64,000 bases of DNA from Hydractinia symbiolongicarpus (lineage: Eukaryota; Cnidaria; Hydrozoa; Anthoathecata; Hydractiniidae). Location of the stretch: assembly GCF_029227915.1 (NCBI RefSeq), contig NC_079884.1:31374001-31438000 (forward strand), in the 5' to 3' direction. Under the pieces are notes generated by a model. That model worked only from the letters and a program-made list of their open reading frames with translations. It was not told where the DNA came from and made no database searches. Shown here one piece after another: positions 48,631 to 62,400 of this stretch (position 1 is its first letter; each line of letters starts with the position of its first letter). A program made the position numbers and the translations under genes.

Positions 48631-51600
48631 GTAGTTTTTAGAAATGTTTTCATTTTTGATGAGACGCTTAATGAAAGTGGTTTAATCGCCGGCAAACGAA
48701 AACCCGCGATTTCCCGTAAATCCCGGGCTTAGCTGTATAGTCGAATGTATACAAAGAAAGTACCCTGTGAGTAAACTCATTTCCAAAGGATTTTTTAAAT
48801 TATCTTTTCACCACTAAAACGCATGAGACTTGTAGTTTTCAAAAATGTTTTCATTTTTGATGAGACACTGAATAAAAGAAGTTTAATCGCCGGCAAACGA
48901 AAACCCGCCATTTCCCGTAAATCCCGGGCTTGGCCCGTATAGTCAAAAGTATACAAAGAGAGTACCCAGGGTGTAAACTCATTTCCAGAACGATTTTTTA
49001 AATTATTATTTCACCACTAAAGCCCATGAGACTTGTAGTTTTTAAAAATGTTTTCATTTTTGATGAGACGCTGAATAAAAGAAGTTTAATCGCCGGCAAA
49101 CGAAAACCCGCCATTTCCCGTAAACCCCGGACTCGGCCCGTATAGTCAAAAGTATACAAAGAAAGTACCCAGGGAGTAAACTCATTTCCCGAACGATTTT
49201 TTAAATTATTTTTTCACCACTAAAACGCATGAGACTTGTAGTTTTAAGAAATGTTTTCATTTTTGATGAGACGCTTAATGAAAGTGGTTTAATCGCCGGC
49301 AAAGGAAAACCCGCGATTTCCCGTAAATCCCGGGCTTGGCTGTATAGTCGAATGTATACAAAGAAAGTACCCTGTGAGTAAACTCATTTCCAAAAGGATT
49401 TTTCAAATTATCTTTTCACCACTAAAACGCATGAGACTTGTAGTTTTTAAAAATGTTTTCATTTTTGATGAGACAATGAATAAAAGAAGTTTAATCGCCG
49501 GCAAACGAAAACCCGCCATTTCCCGTAAATCCCGGGCTTGGCCCGTATAGTCAAAAGTATACAAAGAGAGTACCCAGGGTGTAAACTCATTTCCAGAACG
49601 ATTTTTTAAATTATTATTTCACCACTAAAGCCCATGAGACTTGTAGTTTTTAAAAATGTTTTCATTTTTGATGAGACGCTGAATAAAAGAAGTTTAATCG
49701 CCGGCAAACGAAAACCCGCCATTTCCCGTAAACCCCGGACTCGGCCCGTATAATCAAAAGTATACAAAGAAAGTACCCAGGGAGTAAACTCATTTCCCGA
49801 ACGATTTTTTAAATTATTTTTTCACCACTAAAACGCATGAGACTTGTAGTTTTTAGAAATGTTTTCATTTTTGATGAGACGCTTAATGAAAGTGGTTTAA
49901 TCGCCGGCAAACGAAAACCCGCGATTTCCCGTAAATCCCGGGCTTTGCTGTATAGTCGAATGTATACAAAGAAAGTACCCTGTGAGTAAACTCATTTCCA
50001 AAGGATTTTTTAAATTATCTTTTCACCACTAAAACGCATGAGACTTGTAGTTTTCAAAAATGTTTTCATTTTTGATGAGACACTGAATAAAAGAAGTTTA
50101 ATCGCCGGCAAACGAAAACCCGCCATTTCCCGTAAATCCCGGGCTTGGCCCGTATAGTCAAAAGTATACAAAGAGAGTACCCAGGGTGTAAACTCATTTC
50201 CAGAACGATTTTTTAAATTATTATTTCACCACTAAAGCCCATGAGACTTGTAGTTTTTAAAAATGTTTTCATTTTTGATGAGACGCTGAATAAAAGAAGT
50301 TTAATCGCCGGCAAACGAAAACCCGCCATTTCCCGTAAACCCCGGACTCGGCCCGTATAGTCAAAAGTATACAAAGAAAGTACCCAGGGAGTAAACTCAT
50401 TTCCCGAACGATTTTTTAAATTATTTTTTCACCACTAAAACGCATGAGACTTGTAGTTTTAAGAAATGTTTTCATTTTTGATGAGACGCTTAATGAAAGT
50501 GGTTTAATCGCCGGCAAAGGAAAACCCGCGATTTCCCGTAAATCCCGGGCTTGGCTGTATAGTCGAATGTATACAAAGAAAGTACCCTGTGAGTAAACTC
50601 ATTTCCAAAAGGATTTTTCAAATTATCTTTTCACCACTAAAACGCATGAGACTTGTAGTTTTTAAAAATATTTTCATTTTTGATGAGACAATGAATAAAA
50701 TAAGTTTAATCGCCGGCAAACGAAAAACCGCCATTTCCCGTAAATCCCGGGCTTGCCCCGTATAGTCAAAAGTATACAAAGAAAGTACCCAGGGTGTAAA
50801 CTCATTTCCAGAACAATTTTTTAAATTATTATTTCACCACTAAAGCCCATGAGACTTGTAGTTTTAAAAAATGTTTTCATTTTTGATAAGACCCTGAATA
50901 AAAGAAGTTTAATCGCCGGCAAAGGAAAACCTGTGATTTCCCGTAAATCCCGGACTCGGCCCGTATAGTCAAAAGTATACAAAGAAAGTACCCATGGAGT
51001 AAACTCATTTCCCGAACGATTTTTTATATTATTTTTTCACCACTAAAACGCATGAGACTTGTAGTTTTTAGAAATGTTTTCATTTTTGATGAGACGCTTA
51101 ATGAAAGTGGTTTAATCGCCGGCAAACGAAAACCCGCGATTTCCCGTAAATCCCGGGCTTGGCTGTATAGTCGAATGTATACAAAGAAAGTACCCTGTGA
51201 GTAAACTCATTTCCAAAGGATTTTTTAAATTATCTTTTCACCACTAAAACGCATGAGACTTGTAGTTTTCAAAAATGTTTTCATTTTTGATGAGACACTG
51301 AATAAAAGAAGTTTAATCGCCGGCAAACGAAAACCCGCCATTTCCCGTAAATCCCGGGCTTGGCCCGTATAGTCAAAAGTATACAAAGAGAGTACCCAGG
51401 GTGTAAACTCATTTCCAGAACGATTTTTTAAATTATTATTTCACCACTAAAGCCCATGAGACTTGTAGTTTTTAAAAATGTTTTCATTTTTGATGAGACG
51501 CTGAATAAAAGAAGTTTAATCGCCGGCAAACGAAAACCCGCCATTTCCCGTAAACCCCGGACTCGGCCCGTATAGTCAAAAGTATACAAAGAAAGTACCC

Positions 51601-53490
51601 AGGGAGTAAACTCATTTCCCGAACGATTTTTTAAATTATTTTTTCACCACTAAAACGCATGAGACTTGTAGTTTTAAGAAATGTTTTCATTTTTGATGAG
51701 ACGCTTAATGAAAGTGGTTTAATCGCCGGCAAAGGAAAACCCGCGATTTCCCGTAAATCCCGGGCTTGGCTGTATAGTTGAATGTATACAAAGAAAGTAC
51801 CCTGTGAGTAAACTCATTTCCAAAAGGATTTTTCAAATTATCTTTTCACCACTAAAACGCATGAGACTTGTAGTTTTTAAAAATGTTTTCATTTTTGATG
51901 AGACAATGAATAAAAGAAGTTTAATGGCCGGCCAACGAAAACCCGCCATTTCCCGTAAATCCCGGGCTTGGCCCGTATAGTCAAAAGTATACAAAGAGAG
52001 TACCCAGGGTGTAAACTCATTTCCAGAACGATTTTTTAAATTATTATTTCACCACTAAAGCCCATGAGACTTGTAGTTTTTAAAAATGTTTTCATTTTTG
52101 ATGAGACGCTGAATAAAAGAAGTTTAATCGCCGGCAAACGAAAACCCGCCATTTCCCGTAAACCCCGGACTCGGCCCGTATAATCAAAAGTATACAAAGA
52201 AAGTACCCAGGGAGTAAACTCATTTCCCGAACGATTTTTTAAATTATTTTTTCACCACTAAAACGCATGAGACTTGTAGTTTTTAGAAATGTTTTCATTT
52301 TTGATGAGACGCTTAATGAAAGTGGTTTAATCGCCGGCAAACGAAAACCCGCGATTTCCCGTAAATCCCGGGCTTTGCTGAATAGTCGAATGTATACAAA
52401 GAAAGTACCCTGTGAGTAAACTCATTTCCAAAGGATTTTTTAAATTATCTTTTCACCACTAAAACGCATGAGACTTGTAGTTTTCAAAAATGTTTTCATT
52501 TTTGATGAGACACTGAATAAAAGAAGTTTAATCGCCGGCAAACGAAAACCCGCCATTTCCCGTAAATCCCGGGCTTGGCCCGTATAGTCAAAAGTATACA
52601 AAGAGAGTACCCAGGGTGTAAACTCATTTCCAGAACGATTTTTTAAATTATTATTTCACCACTAAAGCCCATGAGACTTGTAGTTTTTAAAAATGTTTTC
52701 ATTTTTGATGAGACGCTGAATAAAAGAAGTTTAATCGCCGGCAAACGAAAACCCGCCATTTCCCGTAAACCCCGGACTCGGCCCGTATAGTCAAAAGTAT
52801 ACAAAGAAAGTACCCAGGGAGTAAACTCATTTCCCGAACGATTTTTTAAATTATTTTTTCACCACTAAAACGCATGAGACTTGTAGTTTTAAGAAATGTT
52901 TTCATTTTTGATGAGACGCTTAATGAAAGTGGTTTAATCGCCGGCAAAGGAAAACCCGCGATTTCCCGTAAATCCCGGGCTTGGCTGTATAGTCGAATGT
53001 ATACAAAGAAAGTACCCTGTGAGTAAACTCATTTCCAAAAGGATTTTTCAAATTATCTTTTCACCACTAAAACGCATGAGACTTGTAGTTTTTAAAAATG
53101 TTTTCATTTTTGATGAGACAATGAATAAAAGAAGTTTAATCGCCGGCAAACGAAAAACCGCCATTTCCCGTAAATCCCGGGCTTGCCCCGTATAGTCAAA
53201 AGTATACAAAGAAAGTACCCAGGGTGTAAACTCATTTCCAGAACGATTTTTTAAATTATTATTTCACCACTAAAGCCCATGAGACTTGTAGTTTTTAAAA
53301 ATGATTTCATTTTTGATGAGACGCTGAATAAAAGAAGTTTAATCGCCGGCAAACGAAAACGTGCGATTTCCCGTAAATCCCGGACTCGCCCCGTATAGTC
53401 AAAAGTATACAAAGAAAGTACCCAGGGAGTAAACTCATTTCCCGAACGATTTTTTAAATTATTTTTTCACCACTAAAACGCATGAGACTT
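48631..53490 (+). repeat. 6-mer higher-order repeat of 1215 bp, four tandem copies
   Basis: The GTTTTTAGAAATG monomer starts at 48631, 49846, 51061, 52276 and 53491, and the GTTTTAAGAAATG monomer at 49241, 50456, 51671 and 52886; every spacing is exactly 1215 bp. The unit is 3 bp shorter than 6 x 203 because of the shortened GGCTGTATAG and CCAAAGGATT variants. The sixth monomer alternates: the GTACCCATGGAG type ends copy 2 (50991) and also precedes copy 1 (48561), spacing 2430, so the larger unit is a 12-mer of two 6-mers. Confidence 0.9.
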
Positions 53491-53939
53491 GTAGTTTTTA
53501 GAAATGTTTTCATTTTTGATGAGACGCTTAATGAAAGTGGTTTAATCGCCGGCAAACGAAAACCCGCGATTTCCCGTAAATCCCGGGCTTGGCTGTATAG
53601 TCGAATGTATACAAAGAAAGTACCCTGTGAGTAAACTCATTTCCAAAAGGATTTTTTAAATTATCTTTTCACCACTAAAACGCATGAGACTTGTAGTTTT
53701 TAAAAATGTTTTCATTTTTGATGAGACACTGAATAAAAGAAGTTTAATCGCCGGCAAACGAAAACCCGCGATTTCCCGTAAATCCCGGGCTTGGCTGTAT
53801 AGTCGAATGTATACAAAGAAAGTACCCAGGGTGTAAACTCATTTCCCGAACGATTTTTTAAATTATTATTTCACCACTAAAGCCCATGAGACTTGTAGTT
53901 TTTAAAAATGTTTTCATTTTTGATGAGACGCTGAATAAA

Positions 53940-56900
53940 AGAAGTTTAAACGCCGGCAAACGAAAACCCGCGATTTCCCGTAAACCCTGGACTCGGCCTG
54001 TATAATCAAAAGTATACAAAGAAAGTACCCAGGGAGTAAACTCATTCGCCGAACGATTTTTTAAATTATTTTTTCACCACTAAAACGCATGAGACTTGTA
54101 GTTTTCAAAAATGTTTTCATTTTTGATGAGACGCTGAATAAAAGAAGGTTAATCGCCGGCAAACGAAAACCTGCGATTTCCCGTAAATCCCGGACTCGGC
54201 CCGTATAGTCAAAAGTATAGAAAGAAAGTACCCAGGGTGTAAACTCATTTCCCGAACGATTTTTTAAATTATTATTTCACCACTAAAGCCCATGAGACTT
54301 GTAGTTTTTAAAAATGTTTTCATTTTTTATGAGACGCTGAATAAAAGAAGTTTAATCGCCGGCAAACGAAAACCCGCGACTTTCCGTAAATCCCGGACTC
54401 GGCCCGTATAGTCAAAAGTATACAAAGAAAGTACCCAGGGAGTAAACTCATTTCCGGAACGATTTTTTAAATTATTTTTTCACCACTAAAACGCATGAGA
54501 CTTGTAGTTTTCAAAAATGTTTTCATTTTTGATGAGACGATGAATGAAAGAAGTTTAATCGCCGGCAAACGAAAACCTGCGATTTCCCGTAAATCCCGGA
54601 CTCGGCCCGTATAGTCAAAAGTATACAAAGAAAGTACCCAGGGTGTAAACTCATTTCCCGAACGATTTTTTAAATTATTATTTCACCACTAAAGCCCATG
54701 AGACTTGTAGTTTTTAAAAATGTTTTCATTTTTGATGAGACGCTGAATAAAAGAAGTTTAATCGCAGGCAAACGAAAACCTGCGATTTCCCGTAAACCCT
54801 GGACTCGGCCCGTATAACCAAAAGTATACAAAGAAAGTACCCAGGGGGTAAACGCATTTCCCGAACGATTTTTTAAATTATTTTTTCACCACTAAAACGC
54901 ACGAGACTTGTAGTTTTCAAAAATGTTTTCATTTTTGATGAGACGCTGAATAAAAGAAGGTTAATCGCCGGCAAACGAAAACCTGTGATTTCCCGTAAAT
55001 CCCGGACTCGGCCCGTATAGTCAAAAGTATACAAAGAAAGTACCCATGGAGTAAACTCATTTCCCGAACGATTTTTTATATTATTTTTTCACCACTAAAA
55101 CGCATGAGACTTGTAGTTTTCAAAAATGTTTTCATTTTTGATGAGACGCTGAATAAAAGAAGTTTAATCGCCGGCAAACGAAAACCCGCCATTTCCCGTA
55201 AACACCGGACTCGGCCCATATAGTCAAAAGTATACAAAGAAAGTACCCAGGGTGTAAACTCATTTCCCGAACGATTTTTTAAATTATTTTTTCACCACTA
55301 AAACGCATGAGACTTGTAGTTTTTAGAAATGTTTTCATTTTTGATGAGACACTGAATAAAAGAAGTTTAATCGCCGGCAAACGAAAACCCGCCATTTCCC
55401 GTAAATCCCGGGCTTGGCCCGTATAGTCAAAAGTATACAAAGAGAGTACCCAGGGTGTAAACTCATTTCCAGAACGATTTTTTAAATTATTATTTCACCA
55501 CTAAAGCCCATGAGACTTGTAGTTTTTAAAAATGTTTTCATTTTTGATGAGACGCTGAATAAAAGAAGTTTAATCGCCGGCAAACGAAAACCCGCCATTT
55601 CCCGTAAACCCCGGACTCGGCCCGTATAATCAAAAGTATACAAAGAAAGTACCCAGGGAGTAAACTCATTTCCCGAACGATTTTTTAAATTATTTTTTCA
55701 CCACTAAAACGCATGAGACTTGTAGTTTTCAAAAATGTTTTCATTTTTGATGAGACGCTGAATGAAAGAAGTTTAATCGCCGGCAAACGAAAACGTGCGA
55801 TTTCCCGTAAATCCCGGACTCGGCCCGTATAGTCAAAAGTATACAAAGAAAGTACCCAGGGAGTAAACTCATTTCCCGAACGATTTTTTAAATTATTTTT
55901 TCACCACTAAAACGCATGAGACTTGTAGTTTTTAGAAATGTTTTCATTTTTGATGAGACGCTTAATGAAAGTGGTTTAATCGCCGGCAAAGGAAAACCCG
56001 CGATTTCCCGTAAATCCCGGGCTTGGCTGTATAGTCGAATGTATACAAAGAAAGTACCCTGTGAGTAAACTCATTTCCAAAAGGATTTCTTAAATTATCT
56101 TTTCACCACTAAAACGCATGAGACTTTTAGTTTTTAAAAATGTTTTCATTTTTGATGAGACACTGAATAAAAGAAGTTTAATCGCCGGCAAACGAAAAAC
56201 CGCCATTTCCCGTAAATCCTGGGCTTGCCCCGTATAGTCAAAAGTATACAAAGAAAGTACCCAGGGTGTAAACTCATTTCCAGAACGATTTTTTAAATTA
56301 TTATTTCACCACTAAAGCCCATGAGACTTGTAGTTTTTAAAAATGTTTTCATTTTTGATGAGACGCTGAATAAAAGAAGTTTAATCGCCGGCAAACGAAA
56401 ACGTGCGATTTCCCGTAAATCCCGGACTCGCCCCGTATAGTCAAAAGTATACAAAGAAAGTACCCAAGGAGTAAACTCATTTCCCGAACGATTTTTTAAA
56501 TTATTTTTTCACCACTAAAACGCATGAGACTTGTAGTTTTTAGAAATGTTTTCATTTTTGATGAGACGCTGAATAAAAGAAGTTTAAACGCCGGCAAACG
56601 AAAACCCGCGATTTCCCGTAAACCCTGGACTCGGCCTGTATAATCAAAAGTATACAAAGAAAGTACCCAGGGAGTAAACTCATTCGCCGAACGATTTTTT
56701 AAATTATTTTTTCACCACTAAAACGCATGAGACTTGTAGTTTTCAAAAATGTTTTCATTTTTGATGAGACGCTGAATAAAAGAAGGTTAATCGCCGGCAA
56801 ACGAAAACCTGCGATTTCCCGTAAATCCCGGACTCGGCCCGTATAGTCAAAAGTATAGAAAGAAAGTACCCAGGGTGTAAACTCATTTCCCGAACGATTT

Positions 56901-59900
56901 TTTAAATTATTATTTCACCACTAAAGCCCATGAGACTTGTAGTTTTTAAAAATGTTTTCATTTTTTATGAGACGCTGAATAAAAGAAGTTTAATCGCCGG
57001 CAAACGAACACCCGCGACTTTCCGTAAATCCCGGACTCGGCCCGTATAGTCAAAAGTATACAAAGAAAGTACCCAGGGAGTAAACTCATTTCCGGAACGA
57101 TTTTTTAAATTATTTTTTCACCACTAAAACGCATGAGACTTGTAGTTTTCAAAAATGTTTTCATTTTTGATGAGACGATGAATGAAAGAAGTTTAATCGC
57201 CGGCAAACGAAAACCTGCGATTTCCCGTAAATCCCGGACTCGGCCCGTATAGTCAAAAGTATACAAAGAAAGTACCCAGGGTGTAAACTCATTTCCCGAA
57301 CGATTTTTTAAATTATTATTTCACCACTAAAGCCCATGAGACTTGTAGTTTTTAAAAATGTTTTCATTTTTGATGAGACGCTGAATAAAAGAAGTTTAAT
57401 CGCAGGCAAACGAAAACCTGCGATTTCCCGTAAACCCTGGACTCGGCCCGTATAACCAAAAGTATACAAAGAAAGTACCCAGGGGGTAAACGCATTTCCC
57501 GAACGATTTTTTAAATTATTTTTTCACCACTAAAACGCACGAGACTTGTAGTTTTCAAAAATGTTTTCATTTTTGATGAGACGCTGAATAAAAGAAGGTT
57601 AATCGCCGGCAAACGAAAACCTGTGATTTCCCGTAAATCCCGGACTCGGCCCGTATAGTCAAAAGTATACAAAGAAAGTACCCATGGAGTAAACTCATTT
57701 CCCGAACGATTTTTTATATTATTTTTTCACCACTAAAACGCATGAGACTTGTAGTTTTCAAAAATGTTTTCATTTTTGATGAGACGCTGAATAAAAGAAG
57801 TTTAATCGCCGGCAAACGAAAACCCGCCATTTCCCGTAAACACCGGACTCGGCCCATATAGTCAAAAGTATACAAAGAAAGTACCCAGGGTGTAAACTCA
57901 TTTCCCGAACGATTTTTTAAATTATTTTTTCACCACTAAAACGCATGAGACTTGTAGTTTTTAGAAATGTTTTCATTTTTGATGAGACGCTTAATGAAAG
58001 TGGTTTAATCGCCGGCAAACGAAAACCCGCGATTTCCCGTAAATCCCGGGCTTGGCTGTATAGTCGAATGTATACAAAGAAAGTACCCTGTGAGTAAACT
58101 CATTTCCAAAGGATTTTTTAAATTATCTTTTCACCACTAAAACGCATGAGACTTGTAGTTTTCAAAAATATTTTCATTTTTGATGAGACACTGAATAAAA
58201 GAAGTTTAATCGCCGGCAAACGAAAACCCGCCATTTCCCGTAAATCCCGGGCTTGGCCCGTATAGTCAAAAGTATACAAAGAGAGTACCCAGGGTGTAAA
58301 CTCATTTCCAGAACGATTTTTTAAATTATTATTTCACCACTAAAGCCCATGAGACTTGTAGTTTTTAAAAATGTTTTCATTTTTGATGAGACGCTGAATA
58401 AAAGAAGTTTAATCGCCGGCAAACGAAAACCCGCCATTTCCCGTAAACCCCGGACTCGGCCCGTATAATCAAAAGTGTACAAAGAAAGTACCCAGGGAGT
58501 AAACTCATTTCCCGAACGATTTTTTAAATTATTTTTTCACCACTAAAACGCATGAGACTTGTAGTTTTCAAAAATGTTTTCATTTTTGATGAGACGCTGA
58601 ATGAAAGAAGTTTAATCGCCGGCAAACGAAAACGTGCGATTTCCCGTAAATCCCGGACTCGGCCCGTATAGTCAAAAGTATACAAAGAAAGTACCCAGGG
58701 AGTAAACTCATTTCCCGAACGATTTTTTAAATTATTTTTTCACCACTAAAACGCATGAGACTTGTAGTTTTTAGAAATGTTTTCATTTTTGATGAGACGC
58801 TTAATGAAAGTGGTTTAATCGCCGGCAAAGGAAAACCCGCGATTTCCCGTAAATCCCGGGCTTGGCTGTATAGTCGAATGTATACAAAGAAAGTACCCTG
58901 TGAGTAAACTCATTTCCAAAAGGATTTCTTAAATTATCTTTTCACCACTAAAACGCATGAGACTTTTAGTTTTTAAAAATGTTTTCATTTTTGATGAGAC
59001 GCTGAATAAAAGAAGTTTAATCGCCGGCAAACGAAAACGTGCGATTTCCCGTAAATCCCGGACTCGGCCCGTATAGTCAAAAGTATACAAAGAAAGTACC
59101 CAGGGAGTAAACTCATTTCCCGAACGATTTTTTAAATTATTTTTTCACCACTAAAACGCATGAGACTTGTAGTTTTTAGAAATGTTTTCATTTTTGATGA
59201 GACGCTTAATGAAAGTGGTTTAATCGCCGGCAAACGAAAACCCGCGATTTCCCGTAAATCCCGGGCTTGGCTGTATAGTCGAATGTATACAAAGAAAGTA
59301 CCCTGTGAGTAAACTCATTTCCAAAAGGATTTTTTAAATTATCTTTTCACCACTAAAACGCATGAGACTTGTAGTTTTTAAAAATGTTTTCATTTTTGAT
59401 GAGACACTGAATAAAAGAAGTTTAATCGCCGGCAAACGAAAAACCGCCATTTCCCGTAAATCCCGGGCTTGGCTGTATAGTCGAATGTATACAAAGAAAG
59501 TACCCTGTGAGTAAACTCATTTCCCGAACGATTTTTCAAATTATTTCTTCACCACTAGAACGAATGAGACTTGTAGTTTTTAAAAATGTTTTCATTTTTG
59601 ATGAGACGCTGAATAAAAGAAGTTTAAACGCCGGCAAACGAAAACCCGCGATTTCCCGTAAACCCTGGACTCGGCCTGTATAATCAAAAGTATACAAAGA
59701 AAGTACCCAGGGAGTAAACTCATTCGCCGAACGATTTTTTAAATTATTTTTTCACCACTAAAACGCATGAGACTTGTAGTTTTTAAAAATGTTTTCATTT
59801 TTGATGAGACGCTGAATAAAAGAAGGTTAATCGCCGGCAAACGAAAACCTGCGATTTCCCGTAAATCCCGGACTCGGCCCGTATAGTCAAAAGTATAGAA

Positions 59901-62400
59901 AGAAAGTACCCAGGGTGTAAACTCATTTCCGGAACGATTTTTTAAATTATTATTTCACCACTAAAGCCCATGAGACTTGTAGTTTTTAAAAATGTTTTCA
60001 TTTTTTATGAGACGCTTAATAAAAGAAGTTTAATCGCCGGCAAACGAAAACCCGCGACTTTCCGTAAATCCCGGACTCGGCCCGTATAGTCAAAAGTATA
60101 CAAAGAAAGTACCCAGGGAGTAAACTCATTTCCGGAACGATTTTTTAAATTATTTTTTCACCACTAAAACGCATGAGACTTGTAGTTTTCAAAAATGTTT
60201 TCATTTTTGATGAGACGCTGAATGAAAGAAGTTTAATCGCCGGCAAACGAAAACCTGCGATTTCCCGTAAATCCCGGACTCGGCCCGTATAGTCAAAAGT
60301 ATACAAAGAAAGTACCCAGGGTGTAAACTCATTTCCCGAACGATTTTTTAAATTATTATTTCACCACTAAAGCCCATGAGACTTGTAGTTTTTAAAAATG
60401 TTTTCATTTTTGATGAGACGCTGAATAAAAGAATTTTAATCGCAGGCAAACGAAAACCTGCGATTTCCCGTAAACCCTGGACTCGGCCCGTATAACCAAA
60501 AGTATACAAAGAAAGTACCCAGGGAGTAAACGCATTTCCCGAACGATTTTTTAAATTATTTTTTCACCACTAAAACGCACGAGACTTGTAGTTTTCAAAA
60601 ATGTTTTCATTTTTGATGAGACGCTGAATAAAAGAAGTTTAATCGCCGGCAAACAAAAACCCGCGATTTCCCGTAAATCCCGGGCTTGGCTGTATAGTCG
60701 AATGTATACAAAGAAAGTACCCTGTGAGTAAACTCATTTCCAAAGGATTTTTTAAATTATCTTTTCACCACTAAAACGCATGAGACTTGTAGTTTTCAAA
60801 AATGTTTTCATTTTTGATGAGACACTGAATAAAAGAAGTTTAATCGCCGGCAAACGAAAACCCGCCATTTCCCGTAAATCCCGGGCTTGGCCCGTATAGT
60901 CAAAAGTATACAAAGAGAGTACCCAGGGTGTAAACTCATTTCCAGAACGATTTTTTAAATTATTATTTCACCACTAAAGCCCATGAGACTTGTAGTTTTT
61001 AAAAATGTTTTCATTTTTGATGAGACGCTGAATAAAAGAAGTTTAATCGCCGGCAAACGAAAACCCGCCATTTCCCGTAAACCCCGGACTCGGCCCGTAT
61101 AATCAAAAATATACAAAGAAAGTACCCAGGGAGTAAACTCATTTCCCGAACGATTTTTTAAATTATTTTTTCACCACTAAAACGCATGAGACTTGTAGTT
61201 TTCAAAAATGTTTTCATTTTTGATGAGACGCTGAATGAAAGAAGTTTAATCGCCGGCAAACGAAAACGTGCGATTTCCCGTAAATCCCGGACTCGGCCCG
61301 TATAGTCAAAAGTATACAAAGAAAGTACCCAGGGAGTAAACTCATTTCCCGAAAGATTTTTTAAATTATTTTTTCACCACTAAAACGCATGAGACTTGTA
61401 GTTTTTAGAAATGTTTTCATTTTTGATGAGACGCTTAATGAAAGTGGTTTAATCGCCGGCAAAGGAAAACCCGCGATTTCCCGTAAATCCCGGGCTTGGC
61501 TGTATAGTCGAATGTATACAAAGAAAGTACCCTGTGAGTAAACTCATTTCCAAAAGGATTTCTTAAATTATCTTTTCACCACTAAAACGCATGAGACTTG
61601 TAGTTTTTAAAAATGTTTTCATTTTTGATGAGACACTGAATAAAAGAAGTTTAATCGCCGGCAAACGAAAAACCGCCATTTCCCGTAAATCCCGGGCTTG
61701 CCCCGTATAGTCAAAAGTATACAAAGAAAGTACCCAGGGTGTAAACTCATTTCCAGAACGATTTTTTAAATTATTATTTCACCACTAAAGCCCATGAGAC
61801 TTGTAGTTTTTAAAAATGTTTTCATTTTTGATGAGACGCTGAATAAAAGAAGTGTAATCGCCGGCAAACGAAAACGTGCGATTTCCCGTAAATCCCGGAC
61901 TCGGCCCGTATAGTCAAAAGTATACAAAGAAAGTACCCAGGGAGTAAACTCATTTCCCGAACGATTTTTTAAATTATTTTTTCACCACTAAAACGCATGA
62001 GACTTGTAGTTTTTAGAAATGTTTTCATTTTTGATGAGACGCTTAATGAAAGTGGTTTAATCGCCGGCAAACGAAAACCCGCGATTTCCCGTAAATCCCG
62101 GGCTTGGCTGTATAGTCGAATGTATACAAAGAAAGTACCCTGTGAGTAAACTCATTTCCAAAAGGATTTTTAAATTATCTTTTCACCACTAAAACGCATG
62201 AGACTTGTAGTTTTTAAAAATGTTTTCATTTTTGATGAGACACTGAATAAAAGAAGTTTAATCGCCGGCAAACGAAAAACCGCCATTTCCCGTAAATCCC
62301 GGGCTTGGCTGTATAGTCGAATGTATACAAAGAAAGTACCCTGTGAGTAAACTCATTTCCCGAACGATTTTTCAAATTATTTCTTCACCACTAGAACGAA
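53940..62400 (+). repeat. 13- to 15-mer higher-order repeat, three copies
   Basis: TTTAAACGCCGGC occurs at about 53946, 56584 and 59626. TCGCAGGCAAACG with GTATAACC is at 54763, 57401 and 60441 (spacings 2638 and 3040 bp, 13 and 15 monomers). The same TCGCAGGC and CATGGAG members make up the 43.3-48.6-kb block, so that pattern resumes after the 6-mer stretch. The third copy lacks the CATGGAG monomer: at about 60630 it passes straight into a class A-type monomer. Confidence 0.75.
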
